NCBI GenBank assembly: GCA_017651425.1
Contig: JAGCCZ010000065.1
Location: 1 to 61,117 of the forward strand
DNA length: 61,117 nt
Direction: 5' to 3'
Source: Bacteroidales bacterium
GTDB taxonomy: Bacteria > Bacteroidota > Bacteroidia > Bacteroidales > WCHB1-69
The notes beneath the pieces were generated by a model that ran no database searches, was not told the origin of the DNA, and worked only from the letters and a program-made list of their open reading frames with translations. Below are positions 17,797 to 26,674 of this stretch, piece after piece; the first letter of the stretch is position 1; each line of letters starts with the position of its first letter. The position numbers and the translations under genes are program-made.

Positions 17797-19179
17797 CTAT
17801 TCCTGTTCTTTCCCGAACAACTGCCGCATCACCTCCTCCACCTTGACGACCGGGATGATCTTTATTTTGAAGTCGGAGGTATTGACACCCTTGAGGTTGT
17901 ATTTGGAGACAAACATGCGTGTAAATCCGAGTTTGTCGGCCTCGGCGATGCGCTGCACGATGCGGGAAACGGGACGCACCTCGCCGCTGAGCCCCATCTC
18001 GCCGGCGAAGCAGGTCTTGGCATCAATGGGCATGTCAATGGCGGAGGAGAGGATGGCGGCGACGATGGCCAGGTTGATGGCGGGGTCCTCCACGCGCACG
18101 CCGCCGGCGATGTTGAGGAAGACATCCTTGGCGCCGAGCTTGAAGTGACACCGCTTCTCCAACACGGCGAGCAGCATGTTCATCCGGCGGATGTCGTAGC
18201 CCGTGGCGGAACGCTGCGGCACGCCATAGACTGCGGAACTCACAAGGGCTTGTGTCTCGATCATCATCGGGCGGTTGCCCTCGAGGATGGAGGCCACGGC
18301 ATTGCCGCTATAGTCCTCTTCATGCTGGGAAAGCAGTATTTCGGAAGGATTGAGAATTTCTTGCAGACCATCTTGGCGCATCTCGAAAATGCCCATCTCG
18401 GAAGTGGAGCCGAAACGGTTCTTGATGCAGCGCACAATGCGGTAGCCATAGTGCTGGTCACCCTCGAACTGGAGGACCGTATCGACGATATGCTCCAAGA
18501 TTTTCGGGCCGGCGAGGGTGCCGTCCTTGGTGATGTGACCGATGAGGAAAACGGGAATGCCGGCGGTCTTGGCCAGATGCTGGAACTCGGCGGCGCACTC
18601 CTTGAGCTGTGAGATGGAACCGGCCGCGGAGTCGAGCAGCGCACTCTGCATCGTCTGGATAGAGTCCACAATGAGGATGTCGGGGCCAAGGGCCTCCACA
18701 TGCTTGAAGATCTCCTGGGTGCCCGTTTCGGTGAGCACATAGCAGTTGGGAGCCTTGCGGGCGGAAAGGCGGGCGGCACGCATCTTGAGTTGTGCCTCAC
18801 TCTCCTCGCCGGAGACATAGAGCACCTTGGAGGCCGGCAGGTTGAGCGCCATCTGGAGCAGCAGCGTCGATTTGCCGATGCCGGGCTCGCCGCCGAGCAG
18901 CACGATGGAGCCTGCCACGATGCCGCCGCCCAGCACGCGGTCAAATTCGCCGAAAGTGCTGGAAACACGGGGCATTTGCAGCAGCGACACCTCATCGATG
19001 GGCTTGGGCCTGCTCTTGGGGACTGTTGCGTTGGAACGGCCCTTGGCGGGCGTCTCTTCCCGCACAACAACCTCCTCCTCGAAAGTGTTCCACTCACCAC
19101 AAGAGGGGCAACGACCTATCCATTGCGCCGACTGGGCACCGCAGTTCTTGCAAAAGTACATCAATTTGCTCTTCGCCAT
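17797..19179 (-). CDS. radA: DNA repair protein RadA
   Basis: 460 residues, full length. An N-terminal zinc finger (CKNCGAQSAQWIGRCPSCGEW in pattern, four Cys), a RecA-like ATPase with GGEPGIGKST and ILIVDSIQT, the RadA-specific KNRFGS motif, and a Lon-like C-terminal domain (GGVRVEDPAINLAIVAAILS) are all present. It extends branches in recombinational repair. It has its own promoter, separated from the upstream gene by a terminator. Confidence 0.97.
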   Translation of the reverse strand: MAKSKLMYFCKNCGAQSAQWIGRCPSCGEWNTFEEEVVVREETPAKGRSNATVPKSRPKPIDEVSLLQMPRVSSTFGEFDRVLGGGIVAGSIVLLGGEPGIGKSTLLLQMALNLPASKVLYVSGEESEAQLKMRAARLSARKAPNCYVLTETGTQEIFKHVEALGPDILIVDSIQTMQSALLDSAAGSISQLKECAAEFQHLAKTAGIPVFLIGHITKDGTLAGPKILEHIVDTVLQFEGDQHYGYRIVRCIKNRFGSTSEMGIFEMRQDGLQEILNPSEILLSQHEEDYSGNAVASILEGNRPMMIETQALVSSAVYGVPQRSATGYDIRRMNMLLAVLEKRCHFKLGAKDVFLNIAGGVRVEDPAINLAIVAAILSSAIDMPIDAKTCFAGEMGLSGEVRPVSRIVQRIAEADKLGFTRMFVSKYNLKGVNTSDFKIKIIPVVKVEEVMRQLFGKEQE

Positions 19180-19199
19180 GCGTCTTGTTTTTTAGACGG

Positions 19200-19207
19200 C
19201 AAAGATA
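19200..19207 (-). promoter_or_regulatory. Promoter of radA
   Basis: TATCTTTG on the minus strand, 20 bases before the radA ATG and directly after the terminator of the preceding gene. Confidence 0.75.
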
Positions 19208-19210
19208 ATA

Positions 19211-19243
19211 AAAAAAAAGACGCGAAAATTTCGCGTCTCTATA
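19211..19243 (-). terminator. Terminator of the PepSY-like gene, related to the palindrome family
   Basis: On the minus strand a hairpin (arms AGACGCGAAA / TTTCGCGTCT) is followed by a long T-run. One arm carries the GCGTCTCTA of the REP-like family in this window, so it looks like a diverged family member used as a terminator. Confidence 0.8.
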
Positions 19244-19248
19244 GGATA

Positions 19249-19692
19249 TTAATCATCAAGGCCGACAAAATTGCCATTCTTGTCGAATAGCAGATCAACG
19301 TCCGTCTCCCAACCATTCATGTCGGATAATCCGACTTTGTAGCGGCTATTTTCTAATTCAATCTCCTCAATGTGCTGGCCGGGACAGTTAGCGGCCACGT
19401 AAGTGACGATACTTGCCGGGAAGAAACCCGTGGGCATGAGTCTGCCGTGACAATCCACCTTTTTCCAATTGCCATTGGATCTGAAATCCACATCCGTTCC
19501 GTCAACAAGGTCAACGTCATAGTCACCATCCTCGTCTCTGATGACGGAAAGAATGTCAATGCCAGGGAAATAGGTGTTCAGGAATGTCTTTGCCTTGGAG
19601 GGGAGTTTATCAGCAGAGACGGGTTTATCGTCACACGACACAAATGCGCTTAAGGCAACCACACTCATCACAATCAAAAATAATTTTTTCAT
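19249..19692 (-). CDS. PepSY-like periplasmic lipoprotein
   Basis: 147 residues. The signal peptide ends in a lipobox (SAFVSC, Cys at about 20). Two tandem PepSY-like units follow: LPSKAKTFLNTYFPGIDILSV with YDVDLVDGTDVDFRSNGNW, then FFPASIVTYVAANCPGQHIEEIE with YKVGLSDMNGWETDVDLLFDKNGNFV. This is the putative beta-lactamase-inhibitor-like PepSY family common in Bacteroidota; function unknown. It has a roughly 110-base leader with a strong hairpin. Confidence 0.8.
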   Translation of the reverse strand: MKKLFLIVMSVVALSAFVSCDDKPVSADKLPSKAKTFLNTYFPGIDILSVIRDEDGDYDVDLVDGTDVDFRSNGNWKKVDCHGRLMPTGFFPASIVTYVAANCPGQHIEEIELENSRYKVGLSDMNGWETDVDLLFDKNGNFVGLDD

Positions 19693-19751
19693 TGTTTTGG
19701 ATTTTTAAGTGCTTTTAGGAGGACTTCTGTTTTTCACTTCTTCACGTTGTC

Positions 19752-19791
19752 GCCGGTCTTGGTGCGAAGTCCGTTAAACATCAGGACCGGC
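19752..19791 (-). promoter_or_regulatory. Stem-loop in the 5' leader of the PepSY-like gene
   Basis: GCCGGTCTTG (19752-19761) pairs with CAGGACCGGC (19782-19791) through ten positions including one G-U, with a 20-base loop. It lies between the predicted promoter and the start codon. It has no T-run, so it is not an obvious terminator. No riboswitch class is recognised. Confidence 0.4.
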
Positions 19792-19802
19792 AAACGACGC
19801 CG

Positions 19803-19810
19803 CAAAATTA
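19803..19810 (-). promoter_or_regulatory. Promoter of the PepSY-like gene
   Basis: TAATTTTG on the minus strand, about 111 bases before the start codon. The rest of the 306-base gap (19811-19982) is AT-rich and shows nothing else recognisable. Confidence 0.6.
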
Positions 19811-19982
19811 AAAAATTTTTGTTAATTGGATGAAAAAAATCCGAAATGGTTGCGTCTTGTTGATGGTCTTTTCTGCTTTTTATATTTGCGTTTTGCTATA
19901 ACCAATTAATTGTCAATCTGTTGTGGATTCATCTTGGAACGTAGTATTAGCTCGTACCTGCCTTTACTTGCCATAAAAACAT

Positions 19983-19990
19983 TATTTTTG
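19983..19990 (+). promoter_or_regulatory. Promoter of the GT39-like gene, close to its start codon
   Basis: TATTTTTG ends only 8 bases before the ATG at 19999. Transcription would begin within a few bases of the start codon, giving a leaderless or nearly leaderless message. Confidence 0.6.
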
Positions 19991-19998
19991 CAGCCGTG

Positions 19999-21696
19999 AT
20001 GAAAAACAACAGGATTTTCTATCTGATTTTGCTCCTTTGGGTTTGTGTGGACCTCTTGACGGCACTGTTTGTCAACATTCACTCAGACGAGGCCTACTAC
20101 GCCCTCTACGGTGCCCGTCTCGCCTGGGGTTACTACGACCACCCGCCTATGGTGGCATTGCTGGCTCATTGCAGCGCCCTTCTCTTCGACGGCATCCTTG
20201 GCGTGCGATTCTGCACCATATTGATGCACGCCGGCACCCTTTGGCTGGTTTGGAAGACCCTTTCCGCCGAGGAACGCGATGCCCCTCACGCCGCCGTGGG
20301 GTTCTGCATTATCGCCGCCTCCCTGACGATGTTTGTGATCTATGGATTCACCACCACCCCGGACGCACCACTGCTCTTTTTCACCGCACTCTTTTTCTAC
20401 CTTTATAAAAAATATGTAGAATTGAAGGCCGGTGAGACATCCGAACTTCCGGAAACGCCACAGAAGGGGTGCCTGCCTTCTGGAAAGGGATGGCTCCTGG
20501 CCACGGCAATCGGCGTGACGGTGGCCGCCATGATGTACAGCAAATACATGGGCGTGCTGGTCGTGGCCTTCGTGATCCTCTCCAACTTGCGGTTACTGCG
20601 CGACATCCGCGTCTGGTACGCACTCCTGCTTGCCCTGTTACTCTTTACACCCCACCTTGTCTGGCAAGTCCAGAACCACTTTCCAAGCTTCACCTACCAC
20701 CTCATCGCCCGCAACACTCATTTCCGGATAGCTTTCCCTTTGGAATACATTCCCAACCAATTGCTGGTTTTCAACCCCATTGCCCTCTGTTTGACGCTCT
20801 ATTTCTGTTGGAAACGTCGCAAGACGGCAGACCTGTTCGAGAAGGCTTGCCTTTACACCATTGTGGGATTCATTCTCTTTTTCTGGGTGATGACCGTCAA
20901 GGGGCATGCCGAGCCCCATTGGACGGTGGCGGCCTCCGTGCCGATGCTGATAGTGCTGTTCCGCAACCTGCACAAAGAGGGGTGGCGCAAGTGGATTTAC
21001 CGGCTGATTCTGCCCATGGCGGCACTGCTTGTTGTGGCCAGAATCGCGCTTTGTTTCAACGTGCTGGCCAAGTCAACAGGCTACGGCAGCAGGAAAGACT
21101 ATCTGTCGGCCATCCAAAAACTCGACATCGACAGGCCCGTGGTATTCATCGAAACGTTCCAGAATCCCTCCCTGTACCGCTATTACACAAGCAAGGATGC
21201 CACTACACTCAGCACCCTTTACGGACGCCGCAGCCAATACGACATCCTGCAACTGGACACCGCTTGGCAAGGCAAGCCTGTAATCATTTTTGGCAATATA
21301 CCCGGCGCAAAAGACACGGTAATCGACAATATCACCATCCATTATCGAAACACCGGGCATTTTCAGGGCACCAACCGCATAGAGGTCGAACTCAACCAGT
21401 GCGATTTCCTGGACGGCGACTCCGTCAGGGTGCATTACACCCTCACCAATCCCTATCCCGTGAACTTCGACCTTGCAAACACCGAGTTCCCCGTCTCCAT
21501 AACGGCTGTTTACAAAACCAAAGAGGGTTATCAAAAATACGAATGCCCCATCACGGAAAGGCCGTCCCTCTACCCCAACGGCTGGATCAGGTGTACCGCT
21601 TCTTTCCCATTGCTACATAATACCCCTATGGTTTTCTCCCTGTATAACGGCGTTTGCGAAACCGTCAACAGCAAACCGCATATTCTGGCACCGTGA
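19999..21696 (+). CDS. GT39/ArnT-like membrane glycosyltransferase
   Basis: 565 residues. After the first helix comes the family signature in the first periplasmic loop: NIHSDEAYYALYGARLAWGY followed by DHPPMVALL, with acidic residues that bind the lipid-linked donor. About ten membrane helices follow (to about residue 350), then a soluble C-terminal domain (about 365-565). Members transfer sugars from polyprenyl-phosphate carriers to lipids, glycans or proteins. It is a single gene with no glycan-assembly neighbours, so the acceptor is unknown. GTG at 19996 is an alternative start. Confidence 0.85.
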   Translation: MKNNRIFYLILLLWVCVDLLTALFVNIHSDEAYYALYGARLAWGYYDHPPMVALLAHCSALLFDGILGVRFCTILMHAGTLWLVWKTLSAEERDAPHAAVGFCIIAASLTMFVIYGFTTTPDAPLLFFTALFFYLYKKYVELKAGETSELPETPQKGCLPSGKGWLLATAIGVTVAAMMYSKYMGVLVVAFVILSNLRLLRDIRVWYALLLALLLFTPHLVWQVQNHFPSFTYHLIARNTHFRIAFPLEYIPNQLLVFNPIALCLTLYFCWKRRKTADLFEKACLYTIVGFILFFWVMTVKGHAEPHWTVAASVPMLIVLFRNLHKEGWRKWIYRLILPMAALLVVARIALCFNVLAKSTGYGSRKDYLSAIQKLDIDRPVVFIETFQNPSLYRYYTSKDATTLSTLYGRRSQYDILQLDTAWQGKPVIIFGNIPGAKDTVIDNITIHYRNTGHFQGTNRIEVELNQCDFLDGDSVRVHYTLTNPYPVNFDLANTEFPVSITAVYKTKEGYQKYECPITERPSLYPNGWIRCTASFPLLHNTPMVFSLYNGVCETVNSKPHILAP

Positions 21697-21746
21697 CGAA
21701 CCGACTCTTCACCTTCAGTCGGTAAACGGCAGCCCTTGTCGCAATG

Positions 21747-23471
21747 CTAATGGTTCACCACCACCTTGAATGTGCGGGAACGTCCGTTCTGCGTCGCTTT
21801 CAGCAAATAGACACCGCTGTTCCATGTTGAGGTGTTCATCACCATTTGGGTTCCATGGCACTCCGCGGCATAGACCTTCTGTCCAGTGAGGGCATACACC
21901 TCCACCTGCACAGCCTCTTCACTGTCGTTGTGCAACACCAACCGTCCGGATGTGGCGGGGTTGGGCGTGACTGTGACGGGCAAGTCCCCATACTCCACCA
22001 CCCCGGGACCAAAGGTCACATAAATCACCCATTCTTTCGAACGTCCATCCACGGTGGTCAACGTGTAAATGACCGGTGTTTCAGTTAGAAAATTCTGCGG
22101 CAAAGAAGGATCCGGAGAACAGGTCACCCACATCGGAAGAACCATAGTGGGGGCAATATCATACCAATCGGGAACAACGCAGCCCACACCATAGAAGAGG
22201 GTATCACCCCCCATTGGATAAAATTCCAAATCCATTTGACCATCCCACAATGAGAAGGAGAGAATGTCGGGTTCTATTTGCAAGACCGGCAGGTAATTCA
22301 CAAGCCCGTACTGGGGATTGTCGGCATAATGGGTGATGACGCTCTCCGCGTATGTGCTGTCGTTGTCACCCCAGAAGTTGCCCACCGCCTCGATATCGCA
22401 GGTGGCGTTATTATAAAGATTGTACTCCACCCCACCATTCGAGTTATTGAACAGGCAGTTGTTGCCGGGATCGTTCACAGTGCCCATATCAATCCGATGC
22501 TTGTTGATGGCAGTGAGGCCCCACAGGTTGCCCGTGATGAGATTGCGGCGCAATTTGGCTCGGCATGTGGTGTCGCTGCCGTATATGCTGATGCCGCTGC
22601 CCCCATTCATGGGATTGGTTTCCAAATTGTTGTCTTTGAAAGTATTGTCTTCTATTATGGCATCAATTCCTGGGCCTTGTTGCGTATATCCATAACGATT
22701 GTTCACCACCGTGTTGTTCCGGATGATAGCGTTGGTATGCCCCACACCCAACAGGTTGGCGATGGCAATGCCGCCCGACATCGCAACGCATCCCTCAATG
22801 TGGTTGCCCTCAATCACAATAGTGTCGCCGGCATTGCCGGGACCCAAGTTGATTTGAGGTTGGTTGATATTATTCAATACATTGTGATAAAATGTGTTAT
22901 ATCGGATCACAGGAGCTCCCGTCACATTGGCTGCGGAACTGATGACTGCCTTTCGGTTCTCATAAAAAGTACAGTTTTCGATGACGGGATTGGCGTTGGA
23001 GTATTTGATGCAAGATTCCTGGAAATAGCGAAACACACACTGTTCAAAGGAGACCTCGCTCTGCATCACTTGGATATGGTTGCCGTATTCGAAAAGGATA
23101 TTGGCAAAGCGGATGCCTTCTGCATTGTCCAATAGAATCTCGTAAAAGTCGCCGTTGCAGTTGGATGTGTTGCAGGTAACCAGCAGCGTGTCAGTACGGG
23201 GAGCGCTGGCCACAGTGCCGTGGATGGTAAGAGTAATCGGGTTGTAGCAGAGTATCTCTTGGGTATTGGCATCCAGCAGCAGCGTGTCGCCCGTCGAGAC
23301 GGTTATGTCCTGCAGCAATGTATAGTGACCCGAGGAGGGACTGGTCACCGAAGTCGGATAAGCTGTGGCAAAATCTTGGAAAGTGTAGGTTTGGCCCAAT
23401 CCGGGAGTCACAATCTGGGCCTGCACGAGCGCGACGGAAAGCGTCAGCAAAAGGGTAATAATATGTTTCAT
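21747..23471 (-). CDS. Secreted right-handed beta-helix protein with T9SS sorting domain
   Basis: 574 residues. Signal peptide (MKHIITLLLTLSVALVQAQ), then a parallel beta-helix region (about 60-380) with regularly spaced Asn-rich turns (IENCTFYEN, VVNNRYGYTQQG, IEDNTFKDNN). The C-terminal 75 residues are a type A T9SS sorting domain (VTVTPNPATSGRLVLHN, ALTGQKVY, WNSGVYLLKAT). It should be exported by the type IX system, for which porQ is present at 42.7 kb. The fold suggests polysaccharide binding or cleavage, but no catalytic site is recognised. Confidence 0.85.
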   Translation of the reverse strand: MKHIITLLLTLSVALVQAQIVTPGLGQTYTFQDFATAYPTSVTSPSSGHYTLLQDITVSTGDTLLLDANTQEILCYNPITLTIHGTVASAPRTDTLLVTCNTSNCNGDFYEILLDNAEGIRFANILFEYGNHIQVMQSEVSFEQCVFRYFQESCIKYSNANPVIENCTFYENRKAVISSAANVTGAPVIRYNTFYHNVLNNINQPQINLGPGNAGDTIVIEGNHIEGCVAMSGGIAIANLLGVGHTNAIIRNNTVVNNRYGYTQQGPGIDAIIEDNTFKDNNLETNPMNGGSGISIYGSDTTCRAKLRRNLITGNLWGLTAINKHRIDMGTVNDPGNNCLFNNSNGGVEYNLYNNATCDIEAVGNFWGDNDSTYAESVITHYADNPQYGLVNYLPVLQIEPDILSFSLWDGQMDLEFYPMGGDTLFYGVGCVVPDWYDIAPTMVLPMWVTCSPDPSLPQNFLTETPVIYTLTTVDGRSKEWVIYVTFGPGVVEYGDLPVTVTPNPATSGRLVLHNDSEEAVQVEVYALTGQKVYAAECHGTQMVMNTSTWNSGVYLLKATQNGRSRTFKVVVNH

Positions 23472-23494
23472 AATAATTTATTTTTAGAACGTTG

Positions 23495-23502
23495 CAAAGG
23501 TA
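23495..23502 (-). promoter_or_regulatory. Promoter of the beta-helix gene
   Basis: TACCTTTG on the minus strand, 23 bases before the start codon. Confidence 0.7.
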
Positions 23503-23557
23503 CACAATTTTGGGTTGTTGTTTGCGAACGGAGTAGGGCCGTCACATTGTGGCGGCT

Positions 23558-24520
23558 CTATTCCGGCAAATGGCGGCATAAAAAATCAATGGTGATTCGC
23601 AGGCAGGCGTCAAGTTTGTCGGGGATGATTTTGAATCTGGGGCCAAAGTAGAAGGCGTGCGGTTCTCCCTCGAAGGGGTGAAGTTCATAGTTCGTCATTC
23701 CCAAAGAGTCCATTCTATGGGCAATGCTGTAAGAGCCATAAAGTTTGGGAGAAACTATCGCATAAATGCCCGAATTGCCGTATGTGTAGGGCACAGTCTT
23801 GTCGTTGGTGCCGTGAATCATACAGACGGGTGTGGTTTCATCGGCATCGATGACTTCAATATCGGAGACACCGCCCCATTGGTCCACCAGTCCCGCCACC
23901 CGGCTGGTGTGCCCGCGGCTGATGTCGAGTCCGGAATCGTCCAGCATACCGAGGTCGCCGCCGAGGTAGGCTTCCGCGGGGCGCTCGTCATCTTTCATGA
24001 ACACCGCATAAAGGGAGGCGATGCTGCCGGCGGAGTTGCCTAACAGGAAGATGGCCGTGGTGTCGATGCCATAATGGTCGCTTTTGGCCTTGAAAAACCG
24101 GATGGCGGCGCTGACGTCCTGAGTGGCCATATAAGCACCGCGCATCATATTGGCGGGCGAGATGCTAAGCGCGGGCACCAGCCGGTAGTCGATGGAGGCC
24201 ACCACAAAGCCGTGGTGGGCCAGCGTGTCGGCAATGGCCACCATGTCGGCATAGTCGCGCGACCCTGCCACGAAACCGCCGCCGAACACCGTGATGACCA
24301 TCGGTCGGCGGGCCATCGTGTCGTGATACGGCTCGTAAAAGTCGGCCCGCAGATCCTTCATAACCCCCGCCACATCCTCAGCCCGGTTGAAGAGAATGCC
24401 ATGCACCACCGAGACCTCGTCAAAGACTCGGTTGGCAAACCGCTGTGCCTGCAAAGGCATCTCAACAGAGAGGAGCATAACACATACCGTAATAGCCAAT
24501 ATAATCCGTGACTTTTTCAT
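23558..24520 (-). CDS. Secreted alpha/beta hydrolase (esterase/lipase-like)
   Basis: 320 residues with a signal peptide ending near LQAQ. Alpha/beta hydrolase features: oxyanion segment TVFGGGFVAGS, nucleophile elbow GNSAGS (Ser about 168), acidic residue in HGTNDKTVPY, and His in FEGEPHAF. The catalytic triad looks complete. Likely a periplasmic carboxylesterase of the BD-FAE or acetyl-esterase type; substrate not predictable. Monocistronic with its own promoter. Confidence 0.85.
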   Translation of the reverse strand: MKKSRIILAITVCVMLLSVEMPLQAQRFANRVFDEVSVVHGILFNRAEDVAGVMKDLRADFYEPYHDTMARRPMVITVFGGGFVAGSRDYADMVAIADTLAHHGFVVASIDYRLVPALSISPANMMRGAYMATQDVSAAIRFFKAKSDHYGIDTTAIFLLGNSAGSIASLYAVFMKDDERPAEAYLGGDLGMLDDSGLDISRGHTSRVAGLVDQWGGVSDIEVIDADETTPVCMIHGTNDKTVPYTYGNSGIYAIVSPKLYGSYSIAHRMDSLGMTNYELHPFEGEPHAFYFGPRFKIIPDKLDACLRITIDFLCRHLPE

Positions 24521-24542
24521 CTTTCCAACTTTTTTACGGGAG

Positions 24543-24550
24543 CAAAAATA
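24543..24550 (-). promoter_or_regulatory. Promoter of the alpha/beta hydrolase gene
   Basis: TATTTTTG on the minus strand, 22 bases before the start codon. Confidence 0.7.
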
Positions 24551-24610
24551 ATAAAAATGTAATTAACATGGGTCCAATTCTCTCAAAATCCTGTTATTTG
24601 TAAATTTTCG

Positions 24611-24618
24611 TATTTTTG
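24611..24618 (+). promoter_or_regulatory. Promoter of nadD-rlmD-GH97
   Basis: TATTTTTG, 26 bases before the nadD ATG. It is divergent from the hydrolase promoter 60 bases away. Confidence 0.75.
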
Positions 24619-24644
24619 CACGATTTTTTTCAACCAACGACGAA

Positions 24645-25226
24645 ATGTACAAGACCGGCCTCTATTTCGGATCCTTCAACCCCATACACATCGGGCATTT
24701 GGTCATCGCCGAGTACCTTTTGGAACACTCGGACCTGCAGGAGCTTTGGTTTGTGGTGTCACCCCGCAACCCGCTGAAAGAGAAAAGTTCCCTGCTGGAT
24801 GACCGGCAACGGCTCCACATGGTCAACTTGGCCATCGGCGACGACCGGCGCTTCAAGGCCTCCGACGTCGAATTTCATTTGTCGCAGCCCTCCTACACCT
24901 GCCACACGCTTGTGCATCTGCAGGAGAAATTCCCCAAGCGCGAGTTTGCGCTCATCATGGGGGAAGACAACCTGCAGACCTTCGACCGCTGGCTCAACTA
25001 CGAGTGGATTTTGGAGCACTACCCCATCTATGTCTATCCGCGTATCGGATACGACGGCGGCGAGCGCAAGTCGCATCCGCATGTCACCTTCATCGACGCG
25101 CCCCGCATCGAGCTCTCCTCCACCCTCATCCGCAACAGCATCCGCGACGGCAAGGAGGTCCGCTATATGTTGCCTCCCAAGGTTTACGACTATATCGATG
25201 AAATGGGCTTCTACACTCGTCACTGA
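24645..25226 (+). CDS. nadD: Nicotinate-nucleotide adenylyltransferase
   Basis: 193 residues. Nucleotidyltransferase motifs GSFNPIHIGHL (HxGH) and SSTLIRNSI (SxTxxR) are intact, with RNPLKEKSSL between. It makes deamido-NAD from NaMN and ATP. First gene of a run with rlmD (27 bases on) and GH97. Confidence 0.95.
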   Translation: MYKTGLYFGSFNPIHIGHLVIAEYLLEHSDLQELWFVVSPRNPLKEKSSLLDDRQRLHMVNLAIGDDRRFKASDVEFHLSQPSYTCHTLVHLQEKFPKREFALIMGEDNLQTFDRWLNYEWILEHYPIYVYPRIGYDGGERKSHPHVTFIDAPRIELSSTLIRNSIRDGKEVRYMLPPKVYDYIDEMGFYTRH

Positions 25227-25253
25227 TTTTTACTCACCCAAAACTCAACCAAG

Positions 25254-26660
25254 ATGACATTCAAACGTTACAACATCGAGAATCTCGAGATCCTCTCCGC
25301 CGGCGCCGAGGGCAAGGCCGTGGCCAAGCAAGAGGGGCTCACCATATTTGTACCCTACGCCGTACCCGGCGACTTTGTGGATGTCGAGATCTACAAGCGC
25401 AAGCGCGGCTATGCCGAATCCAACCTGCTCTCCATCCGCACGCCCTCACCCGACCGTGTGACACCGCCCTGCGGGCACTTCGGCGTGTGCGGTGGCTGCA
25501 AATGGCAGATGCTCTCCTACGAAAAGCAACTGGAGTTCAAGCAGAAGCAGGTGGAAGACAACTTCCGCCACCTCGGCAAGTTCGAGTTTCCGGAGCTGCG
25601 CCCCATCATCGGCTCCGCCAAGCCCTACTACTATCGCAACAAGTTAGAGTTCACCTTCTCCACCATGCGTTGGCTCTCCTACGAGGACTTGCGCCGCCAG
25701 CAGGATGGCGAGTTCTTCGAGCAACGATGCCTCGGGTTCCACATTCCGGGCATGTTCGACAAGATTCTCGACATCGAGCACTGCTGGCTGCAGGGCGCGC
25801 CAAGCAACGACATCCGCCTCTTCTGCCGCAGCTATGCCATGGAACACGAGCTGCCCTTCTACGACCCGCGCGAGCGCACGGGACTGCTGCGCAACCTCAT
25901 CATCCGCACCGCCTCCACCGGCGACCTGATGGTCGTGCTCGTCGTCACCGACTTCAACGAACAGGCCTCCAACATGATGGAAGCCCTTGCAGAACGCTTC
26001 CCCGAAATCACTTCCCTCGTCTATGTCGTCAACACCAAGATGAACGACGCCATCTTCGACCTGCCCTTCTTCCTGTTCAAAGGACAGGATTATATTATGG
26101 AAGAGATGGAGGGACTGAAATTCAAGGTAGGTCCGAAATCGTTTTACCAAACCAACAGCGAGCAGGCATACAACCTATACAAGGTGGCGCGCGAATTTGC
26201 CGGCATCCATCCCGACGAGGTGGTCTATGACCTCTTCACCGGCACAGGCACCATCGCCAACTTCGTGGCACACCAGGCCAAGCGGGTGGTGGGCATCGAG
26301 TATGTGGACACCGCCGTCGCCGATGCCCGCATCAACTCCGAGATGAACCATATCGACAACACGGAGTTCGTGGTGGGCGACATGGCCAAGATCTTCACCG
26401 ACGGCTTCATCGCCAAGCACGGGCGACCTGATGTCATCATCTCCGACCCGCCACGCGCAGGCATGCATCCCAATGTCATCGAGCAGCTGCTCAAATTAGA
26501 GGTGCCGCGCATCGTCTATGTAAGCTGCAACCCCGCCACGCAGGCCCGCGACCTGACGCTGCTCGACCCAAAATACCGCGTCGCCGCCGTACAGCCCGTC
26601 GATATGTTCCCCCACACGCAACATGTGGAGAATGTGGTGCTGCTCCAGTTGAAATTTTGA
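25254..26660 (+). CDS. rlmD: 23S rRNA (uracil-5-)-methyltransferase, RlmD/RumA family
   Basis: 468 residues. N-terminal TRAM domain (about 8-62). An iron-sulfur cluster site CGHFGVCGGCKW supplies three of the four Cys. The methyltransferase domain has YDLFTGTGTIANF (SAM site), SDPPRAGMHPNV and the catalytic VSCNPATQARDL. It methylates U in 23S rRNA (U1939 in E. coli numbering; RlmCD-type double specificity cannot be excluded). Confidence 0.93.
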   Translation: MTFKRYNIENLEILSAGAEGKAVAKQEGLTIFVPYAVPGDFVDVEIYKRKRGYAESNLLSIRTPSPDRVTPPCGHFGVCGGCKWQMLSYEKQLEFKQKQVEDNFRHLGKFEFPELRPIIGSAKPYYYRNKLEFTFSTMRWLSYEDLRRQQDGEFFEQRCLGFHIPGMFDKILDIEHCWLQGAPSNDIRLFCRSYAMEHELPFYDPRERTGLLRNLIIRTASTGDLMVVLVVTDFNEQASNMMEALAERFPEITSLVYVVNTKMNDAIFDLPFFLFKGQDYIMEEMEGLKFKVGPKSFYQTNSEQAYNLYKVAREFAGIHPDEVVYDLFTGTGTIANFVAHQAKRVVGIEYVDTAVADARINSEMNHIDNTEFVVGDMAKIFTDGFIAKHGRPDVIISDPPRAGMHPNVIEQLLKLEVPRIVYVSCNPATQARDLTLLDPKYRVAAVQPVDMFPHTQHVENVVLLQLKF

Positions 26661-26674
26661 TAATACTTTGGAAT

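Noticed and set aside
17737..18612. Open frame of 291 codons on the plus strand
   Set aside because: Antisense to radA; product is a compositional shadow.
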